Shown here in pieces: positions 51,232 to 59,369 of a stretch of DNA of 64,000 bases. The position numbers were made by a program, and so were the translations under genes. Source of the stretch: Flavobacteriales bacterium UBA2306 (GTDB lineage: Bacteria > Bacteroidota > Bacteroidia > Flavobacteriales > Weeksellaceae); NCBI GenBank assembly GCA_002345565.1, contig DDVS01000001.1, positions 614,712-678,711 on the forward strand, read 5' to 3'. Numbering within the stretch: position 1 is the first letter of the stretch; the number at the start of each line of letters is the position of its first letter. The notes beneath the pieces were generated by a model. The model saw only the letters and a program-made list of their open reading frames with translations. It was not told where the DNA came from and did not search any database.

Positions 51232-53178
51232 TTATTTTCTTCGTTTCAAAAAGTCAGCAATTTTTGACTTCTTGATGACTTTATGTTGCTTCAAAATCAA
51301 TCCTGATAAGGGTGGTAATCTGATGATGATTGAATTCTTTCTATTATTCCAGCCTTCCTCTAATCTTTGAGAAATAACTGCTTCTACTCCGCTTCCGCTG
51401 TATTTTCCTTCATCAGAATTCAAGATAACTTCCCAGCCCGTATTTTCATCCACACCAATTCTGTAATCGAAACTATTGGGTGTGAGATTGAGAATGGTCA
51501 TCAGAACTTCTTTATCGTTTTTACTTTTCCTCAAGTAAATAAAAATCGAGTTGTCTCTGTCGTCGCCATCAACCCATTCGTAGCCATAAGGAGAGAATTG
51601 AAGTTCATATAAAGACGGATGTGTTTTGTATATCAGATTCAAATCCCGAACAAACTCCTGAAGGTTTTTATGAACAGGATATTGAAGCAAATGCCAGTCG
51701 AGGGAACTTGTGAAATTCCATTCGTTGGTTTGGGCAAACTCGTCTCCCATAAAAAGCAATTTAGTTCCCGGATTGGTGAACATATAGACATACATTGCGC
51801 GGAGATTGGCAAACTTCTGCCATTCGTCGCCCGGCATTTTGTAAATCAGACTGCTTTTCCCGTGCACAACCTCATCGTGAGACAACGGCATCATATAATT
51901 TTCATTATACATATAGGTGCTCGTGAACGTGATTTTGTTGTGATGATATTTCCTATTGATTGGATCTTCTTTGAAATAATCCAATGTGTCGTGCATCCAG
52001 CCCATCATCCATTTCATCCCGAAACCGATTCCGCCATCGTGGACAGGTTTGGTCAACATCGGAAAATCGGAGCTCTCTTCTGCAATGGTTTGAACATCAG
52101 GAAATTCTTTATAAACCGCGGTATTGAAATCTTGCAAAAACTGTTTCGCTTCAAGATTTACATTTCCGCCGTAAATATTCGGTTCCCATTCGCCGTCGTT
52201 TCTAGAGTAATCTAGATGTAGCATAGATGTTACTGCATCTACACGCAGTCCATCAGCGTGATAACGGTCTAGCCAAAATAGAGCGTTTGAAATCAGAAAA
52301 GATTTAACTTCAGGTCTTCCATAATTGAAAATATAGGATTTCCAATCGGGATGAAAACCTTTTCTCGGGTCTTCGTGTTCGTACAAAAATGAGCCGTCAA
52401 AACGATGTAATCCATTAGCATCCCCCGGAAAATGAGACGGCACCCAATCCAGAAAAACACCAATATTATTTTTGTGAAGTTCAGAAATCAAGTACATCAA
52501 TTCCTGTGGTCCTCCGAATCTCGAAGTCGCCGCATAAAATCCCGTAATCTGATAACCCCAACTTGGGTCGTAAGGATATTCCATAACAGGCATAAATTCT
52601 ACGTGTGTAAAATTCATTGCTTTGAGATATGGAACCAATTTATCCGCTATTTCACCATAACTTAAAAATCTATCTGGATTTCCTGGGTCGCGCATCCACG
52701 AACCGAGATGCATCTCGTAAACAGAAATTGGTGCTTCTAAACTGTTGTATCGCCAGCGTTTTTCCATCCAATCATTGTCCTGCCACTCGTACCAAGTGGT
52801 GCAAACTGCAGAACCTGCCTGCATTGCATTTTCAAAACAAAGTGCATAAGGATCGGCTTTTTCCAACAAAATTCCTTCTGTGGTTCGGATTCCGTATTTG
52901 TAAACTTCTCCAAAATCTAAAGCGGGAATAAAACCTTCCCAAATCCCGGATTGATCCCAACGTCCTGCTAACTTATGCGAAAAAGAATCCCAATTGTTGA
53001 AATTTCCCATTACAGAAACCTCTGTTGCGTTGGGCGCCCAAACCGCAAAATAAACACCAGAAATGCCATCAACTTCAACTTTGTGTGAGCCGAACTTTTC
53101 GTAGAGCCTGGTATGTTTCCCTGAACGGAAAAGGTAAATATCAAATTCTGTAAATAGAGAATAGGGCTGTACGGACAT
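51232..53178 (-). CDS. glgB: 1,4-alpha-glucan branching enzyme
   Basis: 648 residues from MSVQPYSLFTEF. An upstream ATG would add 20 residues that translate low-complexity TCAATAATCATT-like intergenic sequence, so the later start is preferred. The CBM48 domain (about 35-120) is followed by the GH13 barrel with DGLRVDAVTSML (nucleophile Asp region), TIAEESSDFP (catalytic Glu) and LPLSHDEVVHG (His-Asp), then a C-terminal beta domain. It introduces alpha-1,6 branches. First gene of the glycogen set. Confidence 0.95.
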   Translation of the reverse strand: MSVQPYSLFTEFDIYLFRSGKHTRLYEKFGSHKVEVDGISGVYFAVWAPNATEVSVMGNFNNWDSFSHKLAGRWDQSGIWEGFIPALDFGEVYKYGIRTTEGILLEKADPYALCFENAMQAGSAVCTTWYEWQDNDWMEKRWRYNSLEAPISVYEMHLGSWMRDPGNPDRFLSYGEIADKLVPYLKAMNFTHVEFMPVMEYPYDPSWGYQITGFYAATSRFGGPQELMYLISELHKNNIGVFLDWVPSHFPGDANGLHRFDGSFLYEHEDPRKGFHPDWKSYIFNYGRPEVKSFLISNALFWLDRYHADGLRVDAVTSMLHLDYSRNDGEWEPNIYGGNVNLEAKQFLQDFNTAVYKEFPDVQTIAEESSDFPMLTKPVHDGGIGFGMKWMMGWMHDTLDYFKEDPINRKYHHNKITFTSTYMYNENYMMPLSHDEVVHGKSSLIYKMPGDEWQKFANLRAMYVYMFTNPGTKLLFMGDEFAQTNEWNFTSSLDWHLLQYPVHKNLQEFVRDLNLIYKTHPSLYELQFSPYGYEWVDGDDRDNSIFIYLRKSKNDKEVLMTILNLTPNSFDYRIGVDENTGWEVILNSDEGKYSGSGVEAVISQRLEEGWNNRKNSIIIRLPPLSGLILKQHKVIKKSKIADFLKRRK

Positions 53179-53234
53179 AGAACAATGGATAGTTGATAAA
53201 TAATGATTATTGATTGACAAGCTCTTTAGCTCAT

Positions 53235-53258
53235 CCATACCACTTTACCAAGGTATGG
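53235..53258. other. Perfect 7-bp hairpin upstream of glgB
   Basis: CCATACC (53235-53241) and GGTATGG (53252-53258) with a ten-base loop; no T-run on either strand. It may be a binding site in the glg promoter region; the role is unknown. Confidence 0.3.
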
Positions 53259-53381
53259 AAATTAATTTACAAGAGGAAGATTATTTTATCCGATGCTTAA
53301 AATTATTTTCTAAAGGTCATAAAATTGTTTTATGATTATTTTTAAAAACGTTTGCTGACCAAAGCCAATTAAAAAATTGTT

Positions 53382-55067
53382 TTATTCTATCGCTACAGAA
53401 TCATCTCCTCGTCCGTCCGCAACAGCATGGATATTTTGATTTTCATCGACTAGAATGATTTCTGTCTTTCCGATTTGTTTGATTTTCTCGAATTTATAAT
53501 TCTTTTTCTCAAGAGCTTTTATGGTTGTTTCTGGGAAATTATATTCTACTTTCACCACTTCTGGCAACCATTGATGATGAAACTTCGGTGTGTTGATAGA
53601 GAAATTGGCGTTTTGTTTAAAATCAATCACGCCAACAATCGCCTGAAAAACCGAAGTCGGAATTGTAGTTCCTCCAGGTGTTCCAACTACCATTTTTACT
53701 TTTCCGTCTTTCAAAACTATCGTCGGCGTCATAGAGGACAACATTCTTTTTCCTGGTTCTATTTTGTTTGCTTCTCCACCAACTGCACCAAACATATTTG
53801 GAACACCGGGTTTTATAGAGAAATCATCCATTTCGTTATTTAAGAAAAATCCAGCTCCGGAAACGACAGTTTTACTTCCGTAATAACCATTAAGTGTCGT
53901 GGTAATAGAAACTGCATTTCCAAATTTATCCAAAATTGAAATGTGCGTAGTTTGCGTACTTTCTTTTGGTTGATTGATGATTTCACCAACATCTTTACTT
54001 GGTGTTGCCAAGTTTGGATTGTAAGATTTCCAACGGTTTTTCAAATAGTCATCAGAAATCAACATTTGAGTTTTGTCGGTTGTAAAATCCGGGTCTCCCA
54101 TATATTCTGCTCTATCAGCGTAGGCTCTTCTCTCGGCTTCGACCATAATCTGAACTGCTTCAGCAGAATTCTGTTGATATTTTAAAAGGTCTTCGTAAGA
54201 GGCCATTTTCAACATCTGAGCGAGCAAGGTTCCACCGCTGGAAGGCATTGGCATCGATACAATTTCGTTGCCTTTATAATCGAATGACAGGGCTTTTCTT
54301 TCTTTCGTTTTATAATTTTTAAGGTCTTTTGCTTGGATAATTCCATTTCCGAGTTTCATTTCGGCAAGAATTAATTCAGCAGTTTTACCTTCATAAAATT
54401 CTTTTTCTCCAGACTTTTGGATTCGTTTTAAAGTTTCTGCCAACTCCGGCTGAATCAACAAATCTCCAGCTTTCCAACCTTTATCATTAATAAAAACAAT
54501 GTTGTTTTTGTTATGTTTCTTAAAATCATCTTGATGACGATTGAGCAAATCAGCTTCTTGTTCCGTAATAGCAAAACCCTTTTGCGCTAAATCTATCGCA
54601 GGTTCTATCAATTTTGAAAAAGGCAGTTTCGCATATTTCATCGTTTCAAACATTCCAGATATACTTCCAGGAACACCAACTGCCAATCTTCCATATTGCG
54701 ACAAATCTGTATTGGCATTTCCTTTTTTATCCCAATACATATCGAAACTTGCTTTGGAAGGCGCCGTTTCACGATAATCTAAAGCCAACTTTTTCCCATC
54801 AGAAGTTACAGCAACCATAAATCCACCACCACCAATATTACCGGCCTGAGGATAAACAACTGCCAAAGCCAATTGCGTTGCAATCGCAGCATCAAAAGCA
54901 TTTCCGCCTTCTTTCATAATCTTAGAACCTGCTTCACTCGCCAAAGGATGCGCCGAAACCACAACGCCCTTGTTCTTAACTTTGACTTCTTTGATGAGAT
55001 TGAAGTCTGTATATTGCGCAGAAACCGTGATGGATAAAAGGAAACTTGCGTATAGTATTTTTTTCAT
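53382..55067 (-). CDS. ggt: Gamma-glutamyltransferase
   Basis: 561 residues. Signal peptide ends VSAQ. GVVVSAHPLASEAGSKIMKEGGNAFDAAIA opens the Ntn-hydrolase domain. ESTQTTHISILDKFGNAVS carries the Thr that becomes the nucleophile after autocleavage into large and small subunits, and PGKRMLSSMTPTIVLKDGK and GTPGGTTIPTSV complete the active site. It hydrolyses or transfers gamma-glutamyl groups from glutathione in the periplasm. Monocistronic; no terminator seen at its 3' end. Confidence 0.95.
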   Translation of the reverse strand: MKKILYASFLLSITVSAQYTDFNLIKEVKVKNKGVVVSAHPLASEAGSKIMKEGGNAFDAAIATQLALAVVYPQAGNIGGGGFMVAVTSDGKKLALDYRETAPSKASFDMYWDKKGNANTDLSQYGRLAVGVPGSISGMFETMKYAKLPFSKLIEPAIDLAQKGFAITEQEADLLNRHQDDFKKHNKNNIVFINDKGWKAGDLLIQPELAETLKRIQKSGEKEFYEGKTAELILAEMKLGNGIIQAKDLKNYKTKERKALSFDYKGNEIVSMPMPSSGGTLLAQMLKMASYEDLLKYQQNSAEAVQIMVEAERRAYADRAEYMGDPDFTTDKTQMLISDDYLKNRWKSYNPNLATPSKDVGEIINQPKESTQTTHISILDKFGNAVSITTTLNGYYGSKTVVSGAGFFLNNEMDDFSIKPGVPNMFGAVGGEANKIEPGKRMLSSMTPTIVLKDGKVKMVVGTPGGTTIPTSVFQAIVGVIDFKQNANFSINTPKFHHQWLPEVVKVEYNFPETTIKALEKKNYKFEKIKQIGKTEIILVDENQNIHAVADGRGDDSVAIE

Positions 55068-55092
55068 AGTCTTGATTTAATTGATGTTATTA

Positions 55093-55150
55093 ACCACCCC
55101 GAATTTCAAAATAAATTTTGAAATCCCCCGTCCAATGGAGGGGAATTTTT
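55093..55150. repeat. Double-hairpin intergenic repeat-like element
   Basis: ACCACCCCG, then a perfect 10-bp stem (ATTTCAAAAT at 55103-55112; ATTTTGAAAT at 55115-55124), then CCCC-g-TCC / GGA-GGGG (55126-55143) ending in AATTTTT. From memory, similar CCCCTCC..GGAGGGG elements recur in flavobacterial intergenic regions. Confidence 0.4.
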
Positions 55151-55161
55151 GGTCCGTAAAT

Positions 55162-55722
55162 TTAGTCTATAATTATTTGTAGTTGGTCCAATAATCCAGC
55201 GAGATTATCTCTTGAGAATTTTGCTTTTTTCAATTGATTTTGATTGGGATTAATGGAAAAATAATTGGCATTTCTGAAATCAGCATTATCCAAAATCGTT
55301 CTATCAAAAACAGCATTGGTCAAATTGGACTCTGTAAAAACTGAATTCGAAAGATTAGCTTCTGTAAAATCGGTTTCGTTTAAACTGCAATTTTTAAACA
55401 GCGTTTTTCTAATATCCAATTGATAAAACGAAGAATGATTCATCAAACAATCCTCAAATCTAAACGAAATATTGAACTGATGAGCATCGTCGAAATTAAT
55501 TCCAATCAACTTACAATTCTTGAAAACAACATCCCGAAAAGCTGTTTGATTGATTTTGACATTACTGAAATCACAATCTTTGAAATCGCAATCGGAAAAT
55601 TTGTAATCTGACAAATCCTGATTGGCGAAATTACATTCTGTAAAAACACAATTGTCGTAATCCGCTTTTGGGACTTTAGTTATATCGAGTTTTGTAAATT
55701 TTTGTTCGGAGAAATAGTCCAT
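55162..55722 (-). CDS. Pentapeptide-repeat protein, Qnr/McbG-like
   Basis: 186 residues from MDYFSEQKF; the open frame upstream reads the palindromic repeat and is rejected. About 30 A(D/N)LxX-type pentapeptides run from residue 20 to 165 (CVFTECNFANQDLSDYKFSD, NCSLNETDFTEANLSNSVFT). They fold as a right-handed quadrilateral beta-helix mimicking DNA, which in Qnr and McbG protects DNA gyrase from quinolones or microcin. The length and a short non-repeat C-terminal helix (DNLAGLLDQLQIIID) fit that group. Actual gyrase protection is not shown. Confidence 0.85.
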   Translation of the reverse strand: MDYFSEQKFTKLDITKVPKADYDNCVFTECNFANQDLSDYKFSDCDFKDCDFSNVKINQTAFRDVVFKNCKLIGINFDDAHQFNISFRFEDCLMNHSSFYQLDIRKTLFKNCSLNETDFTEANLSNSVFTESNLTNAVFDRTILDNADFRNANYFSINPNQNQLKKAKFSRDNLAGLLDQLQIIID

Positions 55723-55770
55723 TAAAGTTAAATTTAATAATAATTGATATTCTATTTGAAAATTAATAAA

Positions 55771-55879
55771 ACCACATAGGCACATAGAAAAATAAAATAC
55801 TCTCTAAATAAAAGATAAAATAGAAATATTAGAATTACTATTTACATTCTATTTTCAAAAAACTGTGTGTCTATGTGGT
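55771..55879. repeat. Palindromic intergenic repeat, copy F
   Basis: The left arm ACCACATAGGCACATAG (55771-55787) and the right arm at 55863-55879 are complementary at 15 of 17 positions, the two differences being transitions. Length 109 bp, AT-rich interior, between the pentapeptide gene and the bestrophin gene. Confidence 0.7.
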
Positions 55880-55885
55880 CATAAA

Positions 55886-56809
55886 TTAATCTAAAAAATA
55901 AGTATTCGATTTTTCTAAGTCTGGCTGAGGAATTTCTGTCTGTTCAAAAATGGAAAACTGAATCGTTTTGCAAAGACTGTTAAGCGCCAAATCATTTTCT
56001 TCCTCGTCAAACAGGTCTTGAATCTCCTGAATTACCGCATCCAAAGCAATAAATGTGTAACTGATAAACAAAACGATAATTGGCGTCATCCAGCCAATCG
56101 CATCTACCAAACCAAATGGCAACCAAAAACAATACAGATAAACCGTTCTGTGAAGCAAAACGCTGTAAGCAAAAGGCAAAGGCGTATTCGCAATTCTTTC
56201 GCAACCTCCTACAATTTGCGACATCAGGTTCAGTTGATTATCGATTGCTGAAAGAATAATTGTGTCGATTTTTTGATTTTGATTCTGATTATTAATCCAT
56301 TCTCCCATTAAATCTAAAATGATAATTGGTTTGAATTTCTTGTCTTTTATTTTTTCAAAATTTTCTTCAGAAAGCAATTCTCTCAGTTTTTCATTGTTTT
56401 CTTTATTTCTCAATTGGAAATTCAATGCCCAACAAAATGCAGAAATCATTTTCACAAATTCCTGTTTTCTTGTTTTTGAATCTGGAGAATTGTCATTAAT
56501 CAAAGTCAAGACCTGACGTGTCAATGATCTTGTTTCGATAACCAAGGCACCCCAAAGTTTGCGCCCTTCCCAAAATCTGTCATAGCTCGCAGAATTGCAA
56601 AATCCCATAAAAATGGCCAAAGACAAACCCAACAATGTGAAAATTGCAGGATTGAGATGGACTTTAAAATCGTAAATAAAACCTTTAAAATACAGAACAA
56701 CTATGGAAAAAGCCGTAATCATTATCAACTGCGGAATAATCTTTCGCAGAACAGAACCTTTCCAAATGAAAAGCATCAAAAACCAGTTGGTTCTTTGTCT
56801 AACAATCAT
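55886..56809 (-). CDS. Bestrophin-family anion channel-like protein
   Basis: 307 residues. RQRTNWFLMLFIWKGSVLRKI, GLSLAIFMGFCNSASYDRFWEGRKLWG and ETRSLTRQVL are bestrophin (UPF0187) signatures. The family forms pentameric chloride or cation channels in membranes; bacterial members include a sodium-conducting channel. Four or so membrane helices are seen. The closing EIPQPDLEKSNTYFLD tail is typical. Single gene; its stop is six bases after the palindromic repeat. Confidence 0.9.
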   Translation of the reverse strand: MIVRQRTNWFLMLFIWKGSVLRKIIPQLIMITAFSIVVLYFKGFIYDFKVHLNPAIFTLLGLSLAIFMGFCNSASYDRFWEGRKLWGALVIETRSLTRQVLTLINDNSPDSKTRKQEFVKMISAFCWALNFQLRNKENNEKLRELLSEENFEKIKDKKFKPIIILDLMGEWINNQNQNQKIDTIILSAIDNQLNLMSQIVGGCERIANTPLPFAYSVLLHRTVYLYCFWLPFGLVDAIGWMTPIIVLFISYTFIALDAVIQEIQDLFDEEENDLALNSLCKTIQFSIFEQTEIPQPDLEKSNTYFLD

Positions 56810-56923
56810 AATAAAACTGAGTTGAGAAATGCTTATTTTTCAATCTCTCAAAAAAAACAGTTAAATTTACTGAATGTTCTTTTGAAAGGAAAATTCTGAC
56901 ACTAGAAATTTTAATATTATAAA

Positions 56924-56961
56924 AAAACAAAGTCTCGGTTATAAAACTGAGACTTTGTTTT
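56924..56961 (-). terminator. Terminator of the His/Tyr-rich exported protein gene
   Basis: AAAACAAAGTCTC / GAGACTTTGTTTT perfect 13-bp stem; T-run follows on the minus strand. Confidence 0.85.
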
Positions 56962-56970
56962 AATTTTAAA

Positions 56971-57513
56971 TTATCTGTGTCCTTTATGACCTTTGTTATG
57001 CGGATTTCCGTGGCCTTTCACTTTTCCAAATTTCTGATGTTTGGGTGAATTATGATATTTCTTCGAAACCATTTTCTTGTGAACATATCTTGGATTTGAA
57101 TTAAAGTGATTAACCTTAACAACATTCCTTGGCGGTTTGTGCTTATAATTATTTGTAACTATATGATTCCCTCTGTATTTCGCATATTGTTTGTAATGCA
57201 CCTTATGTCTTTTGTAAGGATATCTATCAACCAAAACTACTTTGTGAGTTTTATAAAAATTGATGTGACGATATCTAAGCGGTACTGCAGTTGAATAAGT
57301 CCATCTGTTTCCAGAAAAATAGTAATATCTGCGCTGTGGAACGTTGTAGTAGATATCATATTCTGGCAAATAGTAAGATTCTACATAATTGTAACCTCTT
57401 GGCCCCCAATCTGGCTGACTATTGATATTAATATTGACGTTAACCTGAGCTTTAAAAAGCCCTGAAGTAAAGCTCACAGAAAATAACACCAGCAATAACA
57501 TTAACCTTTTCAT
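56971..57513 (-). CDS. Exported Tyr/His/Lys-rich protein
   Basis: 180 residues with a signal peptide (about 1-22, ending LFKAQ). Residues about 23-110 contain VNVNININSQPDWGPRGYNYVESYYLPEYDIYYN and FSGNRWTYSTAVPLRYR, a pattern I have seen in Bacteroidota exported proteins of unknown role. The last ~70 residues are a low-complexity Lys/His/Gly/Asn tail (KFGKVKGHGNPHNKGHKGHR) with about a dozen His, which could bind metals or polyanions. Calculated charge is very basic. No T9SS tail. Confidence 0.7.
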   Translation of the reverse strand: MKRLMLLLVLFSVSFTSGLFKAQVNVNININSQPDWGPRGYNYVESYYLPEYDIYYNVPQRRYYYFSGNRWTYSTAVPLRYRHINFYKTHKVVLVDRYPYKRHKVHYKQYAKYRGNHIVTNNYKHKPPRNVVKVNHFNSNPRYVHKKMVSKKYHNSPKHQKFGKVKGHGNPHNKGHKGHR

Positions 57514-57679
57514 ATTCTAATATTTTTCAAGAATAATTCTTAACAAACATAATACCATAGATTTTAAATATTTAGAAATCAATTATTACAGAAATTATAT
57601 AATTTTCAAAATCGTTTTGAAATCGCTTTAAAAACAAATAAATTTACAGAACAGTTCTGAGCATTCAGAAAGTTTGAAA

Positions 57680-58990
57680 ATGGAGACATCGAAAAAAGTT
57701 TTAATAGTTACTTATTATTGGCCACCAGCTGGCGGACCCGGCGTTCAACGTTGGTTGAAATTTGCAAAATATCTGCCAGAATTTGGTTGGGAACCGATTA
57801 TTTATACACCCGAAAACCCGAGTTATCCTTTGGTGGATGAGACTTTAACAAAGGAGGTTCCTGAGAATTTGAAAATTGTTAAAACCAATATTTGGGAACC
57901 ATATCAGTTGGCGGAGAAATTCAGTAAGAGTAATAAAAAATTCAAAGGCGGACAGTTTGATGTTGGTAAAAACCAGTCTTTGATGTCGAAGCTTTCAATT
58001 TTTATTAGAGGAAATTTTTTCATTCCAGATGCTAGAAAATTCTGGGTAAAACCTTCCATCCAATTTCTGAGACAATATCTGAAAGAAAATGATATTGAAG
58101 TTCTCGTTACAACAGGTCCTCCACACAGTTTACATTTGATTGGGCTTGGATTAAAAAAAGAATTACCTAGTCTAAAATGGATAGCCGATTTCCGCGATCC
58201 GTGGACAGAAATATCTTATTATAAACATCTCAAATTAACGTCAAGTTCCGATAAAAAACACAGACAACTGGAAAAATCGGTTTTTGAAAATGCTGATTTG
58301 ACTTTGGCAACAAGTTATACGGATGCAGAAAACTTTAAGAAAAATGGAGCGAATGCTTTTTGCATCACGAATGGTTTTGACTTAGCTAATGAAAACTCTC
58401 AAACGCTTAAACGCTCAAACGCTCAAACTCAAAAATTTACTTTGAGTTATGTTGGTGTTTTGGAACAACTTAGAAATCCGGAAAATCTTTGGTGGGTTTT
58501 GTACGAGATAATGTCACAAAATGAGGCATTTGCAAAAGATTTCGAATTAAAATTTGTTGGAAGAATTGATGAAATAATTTTACAACAATTACAGCATATT
58601 GGAATTGACCACGTTGTAAATAATCTTGGCTATCTTTCTCATAATGATTCTGTGAATGAAATGGAAAATTCTAATTTATTGCTGATCACCAATTTTCCAA
58701 ATGAAAGTTCAAAAGGTATTATTCCGGGAAAATTGTTTGAATATTTGGCTACTGGGAAAAAGATTATTTCATTTGGGCCGAAAGATGCAGATGTAGAAAA
58801 AATACTGAATGAAACACAAGCCGGAAAACATTTTGATTATCAGGAAAGAGAAAACATCAAGAATTATATTCTTTCTTTATATGAAGATTGGATATCCGGA
58901 AATATATTACAAAGTGCCGCCCAGATTAAAAAATACACAAGAAAAGAGCTTACAAGAAAGTTATCGGATTTACTGAATACTTGTGTTTGA
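57680..58990 (+). CDS. GT4-type glycosyltransferase
   Basis: 436 residues from METSKKVLIVTYY; an upstream TTG is a poorer start. VLIVTYYWPPAGGPGVQRWLKFAKYLPEFGWEP is the N-terminal Rossmann start of GT4/GT1-like transferases; TTGPPHSLHLIGLGLKKE and WIADFRDPWTEIS follow. The donor-binding half has YVGVLEQLRNPENLWW and GIIPGKLFEYLATGKKIISFGP. A role in polysaccharide or lipid-linked glycan assembly is probable; donor and acceptor are unknown. It stands alone, outside any visible glycan cluster. Confidence 0.88.
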   Translation: METSKKVLIVTYYWPPAGGPGVQRWLKFAKYLPEFGWEPIIYTPENPSYPLVDETLTKEVPENLKIVKTNIWEPYQLAEKFSKSNKKFKGGQFDVGKNQSLMSKLSIFIRGNFFIPDARKFWVKPSIQFLRQYLKENDIEVLVTTGPPHSLHLIGLGLKKELPSLKWIADFRDPWTEISYYKHLKLTSSSDKKHRQLEKSVFENADLTLATSYTDAENFKKNGANAFCITNGFDLANENSQTLKRSNAQTQKFTLSYVGVLEQLRNPENLWWVLYEIMSQNEAFAKDFELKFVGRIDEIILQQLQHIGIDHVVNNLGYLSHNDSVNEMENSNLLLITNFPNESSKGIIPGKLFEYLATGKKIISFGPKDADVEKILNETQAGKHFDYQERENIKNYILSLYEDWISGNILQSAAQIKKYTRKELTRKLSDLLNTCV

Positions 58991-59072
58991 TAAAATATTT
59001 TCTTGGGTAGGTAGCTATGGCATGAATTTTTCTATTCATTAAAAAATCAAATATTAATATAAAATTTACAAC

Positions 59073-59297
59073 ATGGGAAACAAATCAAAAGGCTTATTAG
59101 CTTTATTAGGAATAGGAGCTTTAGCTTGGTGGAAGTACAAAAAATCTTCTCCGGAAGATCAACAAAAAATTAAGGATACTTTTAATACTGCTAAAGATAA
59201 TCTTACAAAATTTGGTAACGATCTTAAAGATAAGGCTAGCCAAACTGCAGATCAGCTAAAAAACAAGGCTGAAGAATTGAAAAATGAAGCACAATAG
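59073..59297 (+). CDS. YtxH-like small stress-type protein
   Basis: 74 residues: an N-terminal hydrophobic segment (KGLLALLGIGALAWWKYKK) and an amphipathic Lys/Asp/Ala helix (FNTAKDNLTKFGNDLKDKAS ... KAEELKNEAQ). This matches YtxH/CsbD-like general-stress proteins in length and composition. The function is unknown; it is probably membrane-anchored. Ends before a clear terminator. Confidence 0.7.
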   Translation: MGNKSKGLLALLGIGALAWWKYKKSSPEDQQKIKDTFNTAKDNLTKFGNDLKDKASQTADQLKNKAEELKNEAQ

Positions 59298-59312
59298 CTC
59301 ATTATAATGAAT

Positions 59313-59348
59313 AAAAAAAACCGGAACTTTAATTTCCGGTTTTTTTTA
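59313..59348. terminator. Bidirectional terminator
   Basis: AAAACCGGAA / TTCCGGTTTT stem with an ~8-base loop; T-runs on both strands. Between convergent YtxH-like and M36 genes. Confidence 0.9.
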
Positions 59349-59369
59349 TTGGTAAAAAGTGATTATTAA

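Noticed and set aside
53179..53238. 20-residue extension of GlgB
   Set aside because: Low-complexity TCAATAATCATT-type intergenic sequence; no similarity expected with branching enzymes.
55723..55785. N-terminal extension of the pentapeptide-repeat protein (MCLCGF...)
   Set aside because: Encoded by palindromic repeat F and spacer; the methionine at 55722 gives the normal start.
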